DNA of 14,464 nucleotides from DATCVA01 sp036567205. Lineage in GTDB: Bacteria; Pseudomonadota; Gammaproteobacteria; Burkholderiales; Burkholderiaceae_B. This document shows, one piece after another, positions 1-7,210 of this stretch. Below the pieces are notes generated by a model, which saw only the letters and a list, made by a program, of their open reading frames with translations, searched no databases and was not told the DNA's origin. The stretch is from NCBI GenBank assembly GCA_036567205.1, contig DATCVA010000143.1:1-14464 (forward strand). Reading direction: 5' to 3'. How positions within the stretch are numbered: position 1 is the stretch's first letter; the number at the start of each line of letters is the position of its first letter. The position numbers were made by a program, and so were the translations under genes.

Positions 1-228
1 GAAGGTATTACCCGTACCCGCAAGGCCGACATCGCCGAACGCGCGGCACGTAAAACCGAACGGTTGGAAAATGCCGCCCCGAAAGCACGTCGAGCCACCG
101 GCAGCACTACAAGAACCAATGCCACTGCTGCAACTGCTCCACATGGCATTCCACGCCGCAGCGGTAGCGCCATGTCGTTACGCGCAGGCGCACGCCGAAA
201 CGTAACAGGCCGCGGCGGAAAACGCTAA
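1..228 (+). CDS. C-terminal end of an unidentified protein with a basic, low-complexity tail (partial)
   Basis: An open frame runs in from the left edge in frame 1 and stops at TAA (226-228), giving 75 residues with no start. The tail is rich in Arg, Ala, Thr and Gly and ends in a GRGGKR-like patch. Such disordered Arg/Gly-rich tails are typical of RNA-binding enzymes, for example DEAD-box helicases of the RhlE type or RluB-type pseudouridine synthases. No catalytic domain is visible here, so the identity is a guess. A clear plus-strand terminator 58 bases downstream supports this being the real end of a gene. It converges with greA. Confidence 0.6.
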   Translation, partial: EGITRTRKADIAERAARKTERLENAAPKARRATGSTTRTNATAATAPHGIPRRSGSAMSLRAGARRNVTGRGGKR

Positions 229-285
229 GCTACCCGGCGCTACTGCCCGTCGGCCATTCCTGGCAGGTAGAGCGGCAAATCTGTT

Positions 286-323
286 AAAGCCCAACATCTT
301 CTATGTATGGGCTTTTCTTTTTT
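286..323 (+). terminator. Rho-independent terminator of the leftmost gene
   Basis: AAAGCCCA (286-293) pairs perfectly with TGGGCTTT (308-315). ACAT (294-297) and ATGT (303-306) can extend the stem past one bulged base. The stem runs into a T-rich tract, TTTTCTTTTTT, ending at 323. This is a standard intrinsic terminator on the plus strand. Confidence 0.85.
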
Positions 324-376
324 GCGAAGCACCCAGCCAGGCAATCGCAGGCTGTAATCCGCACTTATTTTACACG

Positions 377-396
377 GCGGCGAAAAGGTTCGCCGC
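377..396 (-). terminator. Hairpin downstream of greA, without a T tract
   Basis: GCGGCGAA (377-384) and TTCGCCGC (389-396) form a perfect 8-bp stem around a 4-base loop, 13 bases past the greA stop codon. The stem is strong, but neither strand continues into a run of T. It may protect the 3' end of greA mRNA or assist termination rather than being a classical intrinsic terminator. Confidence 0.5.
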
Positions 397-409
397 ATGG
401 CTGCGGCAA

Positions 410-886
410 TTAAATGTAACTAACGCCCAAAACCTCGTATTCGCGAATTCCGGCGGGGGCCTTGACTTCGACCACATCGCCCTCGCTTTTGCCAATTAGC
501 GCACGGGCAACCGGGCTGGACACGGAAATGCGATTGGCACGGATATCGGCCTCGACGTCGCCCACAATTTGATACGTAACACGTTCACCGGATTCCAGGT
601 CTTCGATTTCGACAGTGGCGCCAAATACAGCCTGACCTTCTACGTCGAGAGCGGTTGGGTCGATAATCTGGGCGTTGGACAAAGTTCCTTCAAGCTCTTG
701 AATACGGCCTTCGACAAAGGCCTGACGCTCGCGTGCGGCGTCGTACTCGGCGTTCTCCGAGAGATCGCCCTGGGCGCGTGCTTCGGCAATAGCGTTAATG
801 ATCTCAGGACGCTCAACAGTTTTCAAACGGTGTAATTCTTTTTGCAAGCGCTCAGCGCCGCTCGCCGTCAACGGGATCGCAGACAT
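410..886 (-). CDS. greA: Transcription elongation factor GreA
   Basis: GreA enters the secondary channel of RNA polymerase and stimulates cleavage of the 3' end of backtracked transcripts, so that stalled elongation complexes resume. The product is 158 residues, the usual family length. Residues 1 to about 76 form the antiparallel coiled coil, with the hallmark tip GDLSENAEY (about 40-48) carrying the two acidic residues D41 and E44 that hold the catalytic metal. The rest is the FKBP-like C-terminal domain, containing GKSEGD (about 132-137). The ATG at 886 is preceded by AGGA a few bases upstream. The gene has its own promoter (1000-1028) and a structured leader with a terminator hairpin just ahead of the Shine-Dalgarno. 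In Bordetella-type genomes greA follows carAB closely (recalled); here uraA, ychJ and an SDR gene lie between. Confidence 0.97.
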   Translation of the reverse strand: MSAIPLTASGAERLQKELHRLKTVERPEIINAIAEARAQGDLSENAEYDAARERQAFVEGRIQELEGTLSNAQIIDPTALDVEGQAVFGATVEIEDLESGERVTYQIVGDVEADIRANRISVSSPVARALIGKSEGDVVEVKAPAGIREYEVLGVSYI

Positions 887-900
887 AATATTCCTGAATA

Positions 901-935
901 AAAAGTAAAAAGACGCCCCGCGTAATGGAGCGCCT
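901..935 (-). terminator. Intrinsic terminator (attenuator-like) in the greA leader
   Basis: On the minus strand AGGCGCTCC (935-927) pairs with GGGGCGTCT (919-911), 9 bp with two G-U pairs around a 7-base loop, and runs straight into TTTTACTTTT. It ends about 15 bases before the greA ATG and lies downstream of the likely greA promoter (1000-1028), so it would act on greA transcription itself. It could also stop read-through from uraA, but a separate hairpin at 1041-1063 already serves that role. Confidence 0.7.
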
Positions 936-949
936 GATAATAAATGCGT

Positions 950-977
950 GGGTAGTTGAGAACCACCCGAAAGGTGC
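950..977 (-). promoter_or_regulatory. greA leader: two overlapping, mutually exclusive hairpins
   Basis: On the minus strand GGGTGGTT (968-961) can pair with AACTACCC (957-950), 8 bp with one G-U pair and a CTC loop. Alternatively CACC (977-974) can pair with GGTG (968-965), which uses the same bases. Both lie between the predicted transcription start (about 993) and the leader terminator. The switch is inferred; only the pairing potential is seen. Confidence 0.4.
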
Positions 978-999
978 GAACTAAAGGAAAAGTTGGTTT

Positions 1000-1028
1000 C
1001 TTATAGCTGTAAACAACGATTTGGTCAG
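1000..1028 (-). promoter_or_regulatory. Probable sigma70 promoter of greA
   Basis: On the minus strand CTGACC (1028-1023, 4 of 6 to TTGACA) is separated by 17 bases from TATAAG (1005-1000, 5 of 6 to TATAAT). Transcription would start near 993, giving a leader of about 107 nt before greA. The site lies downstream of the uraA terminator candidate, as expected for an independent unit. Confidence 0.55.
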
Positions 1029-1030
1029 TT

Positions 1031-1063
1031 CAAAACAAATCCCCGGGTCGGTTAGAACCGGGG
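1031..1063 (-). terminator. Probable terminator of uraA
   Basis: CCCCGG (1041-1046) and CCGGGG (1058-1063) form a 6-bp all-GC stem with an 11-base loop. On the minus strand it is followed by ATTTGTTTTG, a moderate T-rich tract. It lies about 118 bases past the uraA stop, giving the transcript a long 3' untranslated region. Confidence 0.5.
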
Positions 1064-1088
1064 ACATGCCCTTATTGTCGGCAAAGTT

Positions 1089-1133
1089 AAGGCAAATTGC
1101 AAGCCCTTAAAGCACGAGAGCGGAATTTGCCTT
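1089..1133. repeat. 10-bp inverted repeat in the uraA 3' region
   Basis: AAGGCAAATT (1089-1098) and AATTTGCCTT (1124-1133) are perfect inverted copies 25 bases apart. In the uraA transcript they would form a stem upstream of the terminator hairpin. The role is unknown; it may be an mRNA-protecting structure. Confidence 0.5.
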
Positions 1134-1180
1134 GCCTTTTCCAGCTAAGACCATGAAAACAAAATATTTTATAACAAATA

Positions 1181-2503
1181 CTAGCAACTTTTACGGCTGC
1201 CCAAGCGTAACAACGCGTACAAAATGATAGCGCCAAACGTAGCGGTACCGATGCCATCCAGCTTAAACGCACCGAATTGAATTGTAAAGTTACCGGCCCC
1301 CAGAACCAGGGTAACCGCAGCAACGATTAAATTTCGGTTATCGCTGAAATCAACTTGATTTACGACCCAGATTCGCGCGCCCGCAACAGCAATCAAGCCA
1401 AACACCACTACAGACATACCGCCCAGAACGGGCCCTGGTATGGTCTGAATCAAGGCGCCGAACTTGGGTGAAAAGCCCAACACAATTGCGATCAGGGCAG
1501 CCACTACAAATACCAGCGTGGAATAAATACGGGTAACAGTCATAACGCCGATATTTTCGGCATAGGTCGTAACGCCTGTACCGCCGACAGCCCCTGAAAC
1601 CATCGTCGCCACTCCGTCACCCACAAATGCGCGCCCCAGATAAACGTCCAGATTTTTTCCTGTCATGGCGCTGACAGCTTTAATATGCCCCAGGTTTTCC
1701 GCCACCAAAATAATGGCCACCGGCACAATAACGCTCATTGCATGCAGATTAAAAACCGGACTCTGAAAAGATGGCAAGCCAATCCACGACGCCACAGCTA
1801 CGCCGCTAAAATCAATGGGCCGCCCCAAACCCAGGCCATTGGCGAGCAGACCATATAGCACACATGCCAACAGCAACCCCACCAGAATCAGCAGGCGCTG
1901 AACGGTTCCACGGGTATAAACAGCAATCCCGCCAACGCAAAGCACTGTCATCAATGCCATTAACGCATCGAACGTGGACCCGCCCATCGCGCCTTTTGCG
2001 GCAATAGGGGCCAGATTCAATCCAATTACGGCAACAATAGCCCCCGTCACGACGGGCGGCATCCAGGTATCGATCCATTCACTCGCCCCACCAGAGCGCG
2101 CATTTAACCACCACACCAATAAGCCGATTAACGTGTAGACCAGACCGCAGGCAATAATCGCACCCAGTGCAATGCCGATATTGCCATTAGCCCCTGCTCC
2201 GGCATAGCCCGTAACGGCAATCACGCCACCAATAAACGCAAAGCTTGAGCCCAGATAGCTGGGGACCCTTCCGCCCACAAAAACGAAGAATATCAGCGTA
2301 CCGACACCGGACATCAAAATAGCGACATTGGCATCAAACCCCATTAGCAGCGGTGCGAGTATGGTTGAGCCAAACATGGCAACCACGTGCTGCGCGCCCA
2401 TGGCAATATTTTGCGGCCATGACAAACGCTCGTCGGGCTGCACCACCACATCTTGCCCGGCGCCTACGACCTGGCGCCAACGGGGAAAATACGTATTCGA
2501 CAT
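1181..2503 (-). CDS. uraA: Uracil permease, NCS2 nucleobase:cation symporter family
   Basis: An inner-membrane proton symporter that imports uracil for pyrimidine salvage. The product is 440 residues (E. coli UraA 429) and hydrophobic throughout, consistent with the 14-segment NCS2 fold. Family marks are visible: the QH pair in the first membrane segment (38-39), Glu269 in the AENLGH motif, and the NCS2 signature around Glu316 (ENIGVMTVTR), which correspond to the substrate-binding glutamates of UraA. The ENIGVM form is typical of the UraA/RutG branch rather than xanthine or urate carriers, so uracil is the likely substrate. The ATG at 2503 has AAGG about 7 bases upstream and a U-rich leader. 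It is transcribed away from ychJ. Proximity to carAB, the first committed pyrimidine enzyme, fits a pyrimidine role. RutG-like specificity cannot be fully excluded. Confidence 0.92.
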   Translation of the reverse strand: MSNTYFPRWRQVVGAGQDVVVQPDERLSWPQNIAMGAQHVVAMFGSTILAPLLMGFDANVAILMSGVGTLIFFVFVGGRVPSYLGSSFAFIGGVIAVTGYAGAGANGNIGIALGAIIACGLVYTLIGLLVWWLNARSGGASEWIDTWMPPVVTGAIVAVIGLNLAPIAAKGAMGGSTFDALMALMTVLCVGGIAVYTRGTVQRLLILVGLLLACVLYGLLANGLGLGRPIDFSGVAVASWIGLPSFQSPVFNLHAMSVIVPVAIILVAENLGHIKAVSAMTGKNLDVYLGRAFVGDGVATMVSGAVGGTGVTTYAENIGVMTVTRIYSTLVFVVAALIAIVLGFSPKFGALIQTIPGPVLGGMSVVVFGLIAVAGARIWVVNQVDFSDNRNLIVAAVTLVLGAGNFTIQFGAFKLDGIGTATFGAIILYALLRLGSRKSC

Positions 2504-2546
2504 TTTTATGCCTTAAAAAAAGTAAAAAATAGTTAATCGACGCGAG

Positions 2547-2576
2547 AGTGTACGTGTGGCCATGGCCAGGCGGCAA
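2547..2576 (-). promoter_or_regulatory. Candidate promoter of uraA
   Basis: On the minus strand TTGCCG (2576-2571, 4 of 6) is 18 bases from TACACT (2552-2547, 4 of 6). The start would be near 2540, with a short leader of about 37 nt that is strongly U-rich just before the Shine-Dalgarno. The match is moderate only. Confidence 0.35.
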
Positions 2577-2715
2577 GGCCTAATTCCATTTTCAAATCAA
2601 TTGTGAACACGAAGGCAAAGCGCAGACAGTAGATTTGTGCGGCAAGCGAAGCCGACACAGCAGAGCCTATACTTACAGTTTGTTTTCTTGCGATTAACGT
2701 ACCGAACGAGCCGGC

Positions 2716-3162
2716 ATGAAGAAAAAGCAAAATGACCCGCCATGCCCCTGCGGCGGCAAAGGCGGCGTCTTCCTGTATCGAGACTGCTGCGGGCCATTTA
2801 TTAATGACAATAAGCCGGCGCCCAGTGCCGAACAACTAATGCGCTCGCGCTATACCGCCTATGCTTTGGGAAATGCCGACTACATACTGGCTACCTGGCA
2901 TGCTTCGACACGCCCCGCTGAACTCACGCTGGAATCCCCTGGAACGCCCCACTCCACACGCTGGCTGGGTTTGGAAATCCATAGCCATACGCAATTAAAT
3001 GCCACAGAGGCACAGGTAATGTTTACAGCGCGCTATCGCGAAGCGGGTCGAGCCGGGCGCCTGAAGGAACTCAGTCGCTTCGTACTCGAAAACGAACAAT
3101 GGTTTTATCTGGACGGCGATATTCAGCCACAGCCGAAAAATAGTGCGCTCAGTGCCCTGTGA
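2716..3162 (+). CDS. ychJ: YchJ-family protein with N-terminal SEC-C zinc motif
   Basis: The product is 148 residues. An N-terminal SEC-C-type metal-binding motif is formed by Cys10, Cys12, Cys24 and Cys25 (CPCG and YRDCCGP). An NTF2-like YchJ domain follows, with the family blocks LMRSRYTAY (41-49), TWH (60-62), RWLGLEIH, and SRFVLENEQWFYLDG near the end. E. coli YchJ (152 residues) carries a second SEC-C motif at its C terminus; that copy is absent here. The biochemical function of the family is not established. The SEC-C motif is shared with SecA, where it binds zinc, so metal binding is expected. The gene is divergent from uraA and convergent with the SDR gene, 25 bases away. TATACT at 2668-2673 is a possible -10 but no good -35 accompanies it. 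Confidence 0.85.
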   Translation: MKKKQNDPPCPCGGKGGVFLYRDCCGPFINDNKPAPSAEQLMRSRYTAYALGNADYILATWHASTRPAELTLESPGTPHSTRWLGLEIHSHTQLNATEAQVMFTARYREAGRAGRLKELSRFVLENEQWFYLDGDIQPQPKNSALSAL

Positions 3163-3167
3163 ATAAC

Positions 3168-3191
3168 TGAATTAACCGGACAGGACACTAA
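3168..3191. repeat. 24-bp repeat, copy A (partner at 12964-12987)
   Basis: This sequence starts TGAATTAACC and ends CAGGACACTAA. It matches 12964-12987 at 22 of 24 positions; the differences are at 3178 and 3180. It fills the gap between the convergent ychJ and SDR genes, and its CTA (3188-3190) is the TAG stop of the SDR gene. The origin is unknown: a transposon-end relic, a processing signal or a small dispersed repeat are all possible. Confidence 0.7.
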
Positions 3192-3943
3192 TGCTGCCGC
3201 GGCTTTCGTTCGCGCCTTACCGCTATCCGGTCATACAAACAATCTGGAACCACTCTTAGCAATTTGGCTACCCAACCCATTTGCCACGGAATCACCTTGT
3301 AGCTGACGGCCTTGTCTATGGCGCGCACCGCCTGCCTGGCAAACAGTTCGACCGGCATCAGAAACGGCATTTTGTAAGGATTTTGAGCCGTCAACGGGGT
3401 TTGTATAAAACCCGGAGCCAGGGTAATAACTTTCACACCAGAAAGGCTCAGTTCAACCCTTAGACTTTCGCAATAGCTGCGAACTGCCGCCTTGGAGGCA
3501 CTGTATGCCCCCGCTCCCGGCAAGCCGCGTACGGCAGCGACACTTGCGATCCCGACCAGGCGCCCGTGACCCCGCTGCTTCATCGAAGCAATAAATGGTT
3601 CGAAAGTAGCCACGGTAGCATTGAGATTGGTCGCCATTACCGCCTGGAAAACCTTATAGTCATCAAGCTCTTCAGTCAGGGTACCCACACTGATTCCCGC
3701 GCTGGCAATAACCACATCAACCGCGCCACCCGACAAAAAATCGCGGGCGGCCGCATGCAGTGCTTGCCGGTCGCAAACATCCAGAACGTACACCTGATGG
3801 TCGCCCGGCAAGGACTTTTGCAGCGCAAGCAGAACGTCGTGGCGACGCCCCACCAGAGCCAGTTGCGCACCCTGCCGCGCATAAACAGAAGCGAGCGCGG
3901 CACCAATGCCGCTGCTCGCTCCGGTAATAAAAACACGACTCAT
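3188..3943 (-). CDS. SDR-family NAD(P)-dependent oxidoreductase
   Basis: A 251-residue classical short-chain dehydrogenase/reductase. It has the Rossmann dinucleotide motif TGASSGIG (7-14), SAG (81-83) in place of the usual NAG, the structural Asn106, and the catalytic Ser134, Tyr147 and Lys151 (YSASK). The conserved PG (177-178) follows beta 6. Arg33-Arg34 after the second strand suggests a preference for NADPH (inference). The substrate cannot be read from sequence. The ATG at 3943 has AAGG 8 bases upstream and lies 15 bases after the carB stop, so it is probably the third gene of a carA-carB-SDR transcript. No link to carbamoyl phosphate chemistry is known to me. Its TAG stop lies inside the 24-bp repeat at 3168-3191. 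Confidence 0.9.
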   Translation of the reverse strand: MSRVFITGASSGIGAALASVYARQGAQLALVGRRHDVLLALQKSLPGDHQVYVLDVCDRQALHAAARDFLSGGAVDVVIASAGISVGTLTEELDDYKVFQAVMATNLNATVATFEPFIASMKQRGHGRLVGIASVAAVRGLPGAGAYSASKAAVRSYCESLRVELSLSGVKVITLAPGFIQTPLTAQNPYKMPFLMPVELFARQAVRAIDKAVSYKVIPWQMGWVAKLLRVVPDCLYDRIAVRRERKPRQH

Positions 3944-3958
3944 GCGTGCCTTGCCGCG

Positions 3959-6900
3959 TTACTGCACAGGCAATAAGGCATGCAGCTCTTGCAAGGAATA
4001 GACTTTTAAACCGCCCCCTTGACGCAAGTACTGCAGGCCCTCAACCGCCGCACGCGCGCCAGCGATGGTAGTAAAGAAGGTGACTCGAGCCGCCAGAGAG
4101 TTAGTGCGGATCATGCGCGAGTCGGCAATGGCGTTGCGGCGCTCTTCTACCGTATTGATAACCAGCGCAATTTCGCCGCTTTTTATCATGTCTACAATAT
4201 GAGGACGCCCTTCCGTTACTTTATTAACGACCTGAACAGCCAGGCCGGCAGCTTCGATGGCAGCCGCTGTACCCCGCGTGGCAACCACGGTGAAACCAAG
4301 CTCGATAAGGCCTCGTGCAACGTCCACCGCCTTAGGCTTATCTTGCGCACGCACGCTAATAAAGGCCACGCCCGACTCGGGCAACAACACGCTGGCTGCC
4401 AGCTGCGACTTAACGAATGCCTCGCCAAAGCTTTCGCCAACCCCCATGACCTCGCCCGTCGACTTCATTTCAGGCCCCAGGATGGTATCGACGCCGGGGA
4501 ACTTGACGAACGGAAACACAGCTTCTTTAACCGAAAAATACGGCGGGATGATTTCTTTCGTAATACCTTGCTGAGCCAGCGTTTTACCCGCCATTGCACG
4601 CGCGCCGATCTTGGCCAATTGCAGGCCGGTGGCTTTAGACACATAAGGCACCGTGCGGGATGCGCGTGGATTAACCTCGAGAACGTAGACATCGCCATCC
4701 TGAATGGCAAACTGCACGTTCATCAGCCCTTTCACATTCAAGGCTCGTGCCATTAACGATGTTTGACGCTTGATTTCGGCAATGACTTCTTCCGACAGCG
4801 AATACGGAGGGAGACTGCACGCCGAGTCGCCCGAATGGACGCCGGCCTGTTCGATGTGTTCCATGACGCCGCCAATAAACACGTGCTCGCCATCGGCGAT
4901 GCAATCGACGTCCACTTCGGTGGCGTTATTCAAAAAGTGATCGAGCAATACCGGTGAGTCGTTGCTGACCTTGACGGCCTCGCGCATATAGCGCTCGAGG
5001 TCTTGTTGCTCGTGTACGATTTCCATCGCACGTCCGCCCAACACGTAGCTGGGACGCACAACCAGCGGGTAGCCGATCTCGGCTGCATGCGCCAAAGCCT
5101 CGCCCTCAGTGCGGGCGGTACGGTTCGGAGGCTGACGCAGGCCCAGCTTGGTCAGCAGTTTTTGAAAACGCTCGCGGTCTTCTGCTACATCGATAGATTC
5201 CGGACTGGTGCCAATAATGGGCACACCGTTGGCTTCCAGCGCACGCGCCAGTTTCAAGGGAGTCTGGCCGCCATACTGAACAATCATGCCAACCGGATTT
5301 TCTTTATGCACAATTTCGAGCACGTCTTCGAGCGTCAGCGGCTCGAAATACAAACGATCCGAGGTGTCGTAATCGGTAGAGACCGTTTCGGGATTGCAGT
5401 TGACCATGATGGTTTCGTAACCATCCTCGCGCAGCGCCAGCGCCGCGTGCACGCAGCAATAGTCAAACTCAATGCCCTGCCCGATACGGTTCGGTCCGCC
5501 GCCCAGCACAATGATTTTCTTGCGATCGGTAGGCATGGCCTCGCACTCGTCCTCGTAGGTAGAGTACATGTATGCCGTATTGGTGGGAAACTCGGCGGCG
5601 CAAGTGTCGACCCGTTTATAAACAGGGCGCACGCCCAACTGGTGACGCAACTTGCGAACCTCGGCTTCGGAAGTATCAAGCAAAAAAGCCAGGCGGCGAT
5701 CCGAGAAACCTCGGCGCTTGAGTTGCCAGACCGTGTCGTAATCGAGATCGGCCAACGTTTTTTGCTCGAGAGCCAATTCGATATCGACAATTTCTTTAAT
5801 TTGCGCCAAAAACCAGGGGTCTATTTTGGTCAGGCCATGAACTTCTTCAAGACTGAAGCCTTGTGCAAAAGCGTCGCCCACATACCAGATGCGCTCGGGA
5901 CCAGGTTCACCCAGCTCGACCTGCAATTTTTCGCGATCGGTGGTTTTCTGATTGAGCCCGTCGACCCCAACTTCGAGACCGCGCAGGGCTTTTTGAAACG
6001 ACTCCTGGAAAGTACGGCCGATTGCCATAACTTCGCCGACGGACTTCATTTGGGTAGTCAGGCGGGAGTCGGCCTGGGGGAACTTCTCGAATGCGAAACG
6101 AGGAACTTTGGTGACCACGTAGTCGATCGACGGTTCAAACGAAGCAGGCGTGGCGCCGCCGGTAATCTCGTTCTGCAGTTCGTCGAGGGTGTAGCCAACA
6201 GCCAGGCGCGCGGCGACCTTGGCAATGGGAAAACCCGTAGCCTTGGAGGCCAGTGCCGAAGAGCGTGAAACACGCGGATTCATTTCAATGACAATCATGC
6301 GCCCATTGTCGGGATTGACCGCAAACTGCACGTTGGACCCGCCGGTATCGACACCGATTTCACGCAATACCGCAATCGAGGCATTGCGCATGATTTGGTA
6401 TTCTTTGTCGGTAAGCGTTTGGGCCGGGGCCACTGTAATCGAATCGCCCGTGTGTACGCCCATGGGGTCCAGGTTTTCGATCGAGCAAACAATAATGCAA
6501 TTGTCGGCGCTATCGCGGACAACTTCCATTTCGAACTCTTTCCAGCCCAACAGAGACTCTTCAATAAGCAGTTCTTGTGTAGGCGAAGCTTCCAGACCAC
6601 GCCGGCAAATCGACTCGAATTCCTCTGGGTTGTAGGCAATGCCGCCGCCGGACCCGCCCATGGTGAAGCTGGGGCGAATAACCACCGGAAAACCCGATGT
6701 ACTGGCGTCGCTCGAGATGCGGCGTTGCACTTCCCAGGCTTCGTCCATGGAGTGCGCCACACCTGACTTGGCCGACTCAAGGCCGATTTTCGTCATGGCT
6801 TGCTTGAACTTTTGACGATCTTCGGCTTTGTCGATGGCTTCGGCATTTGCGCCGATGAGTTCGACGCCATGCTTTTCAAGGACGCCGTGCTGGGCCAGGT

Positions 6901-7201
6901 CGAGCGCGCAATTCAAGGCTGTTTGCCCGCCCATGGTGGGCAACAGCGCATCGGGTTTTTCACGCTCAATAATTTTTTCGACCACTTGCCAGGTTATGGG
7001 CTCGATGTAGGTAACATCGGCCGTTTCCGGATCGGTCATGATGGTGGCCGGATTGCTATTGACGAGAATAGTCCGGTAACCCTCGGCTTTTAATGCCTTG
7101 CAGGCTTGAGCCCCCGAGTAATCGAATTCGCAAGCCTGACCAATAACGATCGGACCTGCACCAATAATAAGAATGCTTTTTATATCTAGACGCTTTGGCA
7201 T
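3959..7201 (-). CDS. carB: Carbamoyl phosphate synthase large subunit
   Basis: CarB uses ammonia delivered by CarA, bicarbonate and two ATP to make carbamoyl phosphate for pyrimidine and arginine synthesis. The product is 1080 residues (E. coli 1073). Two homologous ATP-grasp halves are visible. The first begins GAGPIVIGQACEFDYSG (14-30), with Arg129 in AEDR, Arg176 in VIRPSF and the metal-binding EMNPR (306-310). The second begins with GGGPNRIGQGIEFDY near residue 570 and has VLEVNPRASR further on. The last ~140 residues form the MGS-like allosteric domain, with TRGTA, NKVTEGRPH and INTVE, the segments that bind UMP/IMP in E. coli. The start ATG follows the carA stop by 9 bases with no strong Shine-Dalgarno, suggesting translational coupling. 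The sequence appears intact. Confidence 0.98.
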   Translation of the reverse strand: MPKRLDIKSILIIGAGPIVIGQACEFDYSGAQACKALKAEGYRTILVNSNPATIMTDPETADVTYIEPITWQVVEKIIEREKPDALLPTMGGQTALNCALDLAQHGVLEKHGVELIGANAEAIDKAEDRQKFKQAMTKIGLESAKSGVAHSMDEAWEVQRRISSDASTSGFPVVIRPSFTMGGSGGGIAYNPEEFESICRRGLEASPTQELLIEESLLGWKEFEMEVVRDSADNCIIVCSIENLDPMGVHTGDSITVAPAQTLTDKEYQIMRNASIAVLREIGVDTGGSNVQFAVNPDNGRMIVIEMNPRVSRSSALASKATGFPIAKVAARLAVGYTLDELQNEITGGATPASFEPSIDYVVTKVPRFAFEKFPQADSRLTTQMKSVGEVMAIGRTFQESFQKALRGLEVGVDGLNQKTTDREKLQVELGEPGPERIWYVGDAFAQGFSLEEVHGLTKIDPWFLAQIKEIVDIELALEQKTLADLDYDTVWQLKRRGFSDRRLAFLLDTSEAEVRKLRHQLGVRPVYKRVDTCAAEFPTNTAYMYSTYEDECEAMPTDRKKIIVLGGGPNRIGQGIEFDYCCVHAALALREDGYETIMVNCNPETVSTDYDTSDRLYFEPLTLEDVLEIVHKENPVGMIVQYGGQTPLKLARALEANGVPIIGTSPESIDVAEDRERFQKLLTKLGLRQPPNRTARTEGEALAHAAEIGYPLVVRPSYVLGGRAMEIVHEQQDLERYMREAVKVSNDSPVLLDHFLNNATEVDVDCIADGEHVFIGGVMEHIEQAGVHSGDSACSLPPYSLSEEVIAEIKRQTSLMARALNVKGLMNVQFAIQDGDVYVLEVNPRASRTVPYVSKATGLQLAKIGARAMAGKTLAQQGITKEIIPPYFSVKEAVFPFVKFPGVDTILGPEMKSTGEVMGVGESFGEAFVKSQLAASVLLPESGVAFISVRAQDKPKAVDVARGLIELGFTVVATRGTAAAIEAAGLAVQVVNKVTEGRPHIVDMIKSGEIALVINTVEERRNAIADSRMIRTNSLAARVTFFTTIAGARAAVEGLQYLRQGGGLKVYSLQELHALLPVQ

Positions 7202-7210
7202 AATGCTGAA

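Noticed and set aside
2514..2531. T-rich leader of uraA as a UTP-sensing reiterative site
   Set aside because: The T runs lie downstream of the predicted start site rather than at it; a similar run precedes greA, so they may simply be U-rich ribosome-binding enhancers.
4019..4756. 245-codon open frame on the plus strand
   Set aside because: Antisense to the carB allosteric domain; a shadow of the real coding frame.
5003..6268. 421-codon open frame on the plus strand
   Set aside because: It lies wholly antisense to carB, whose protein is intact and conserved; the composition is a mirror of carB codons, and it has no family features.
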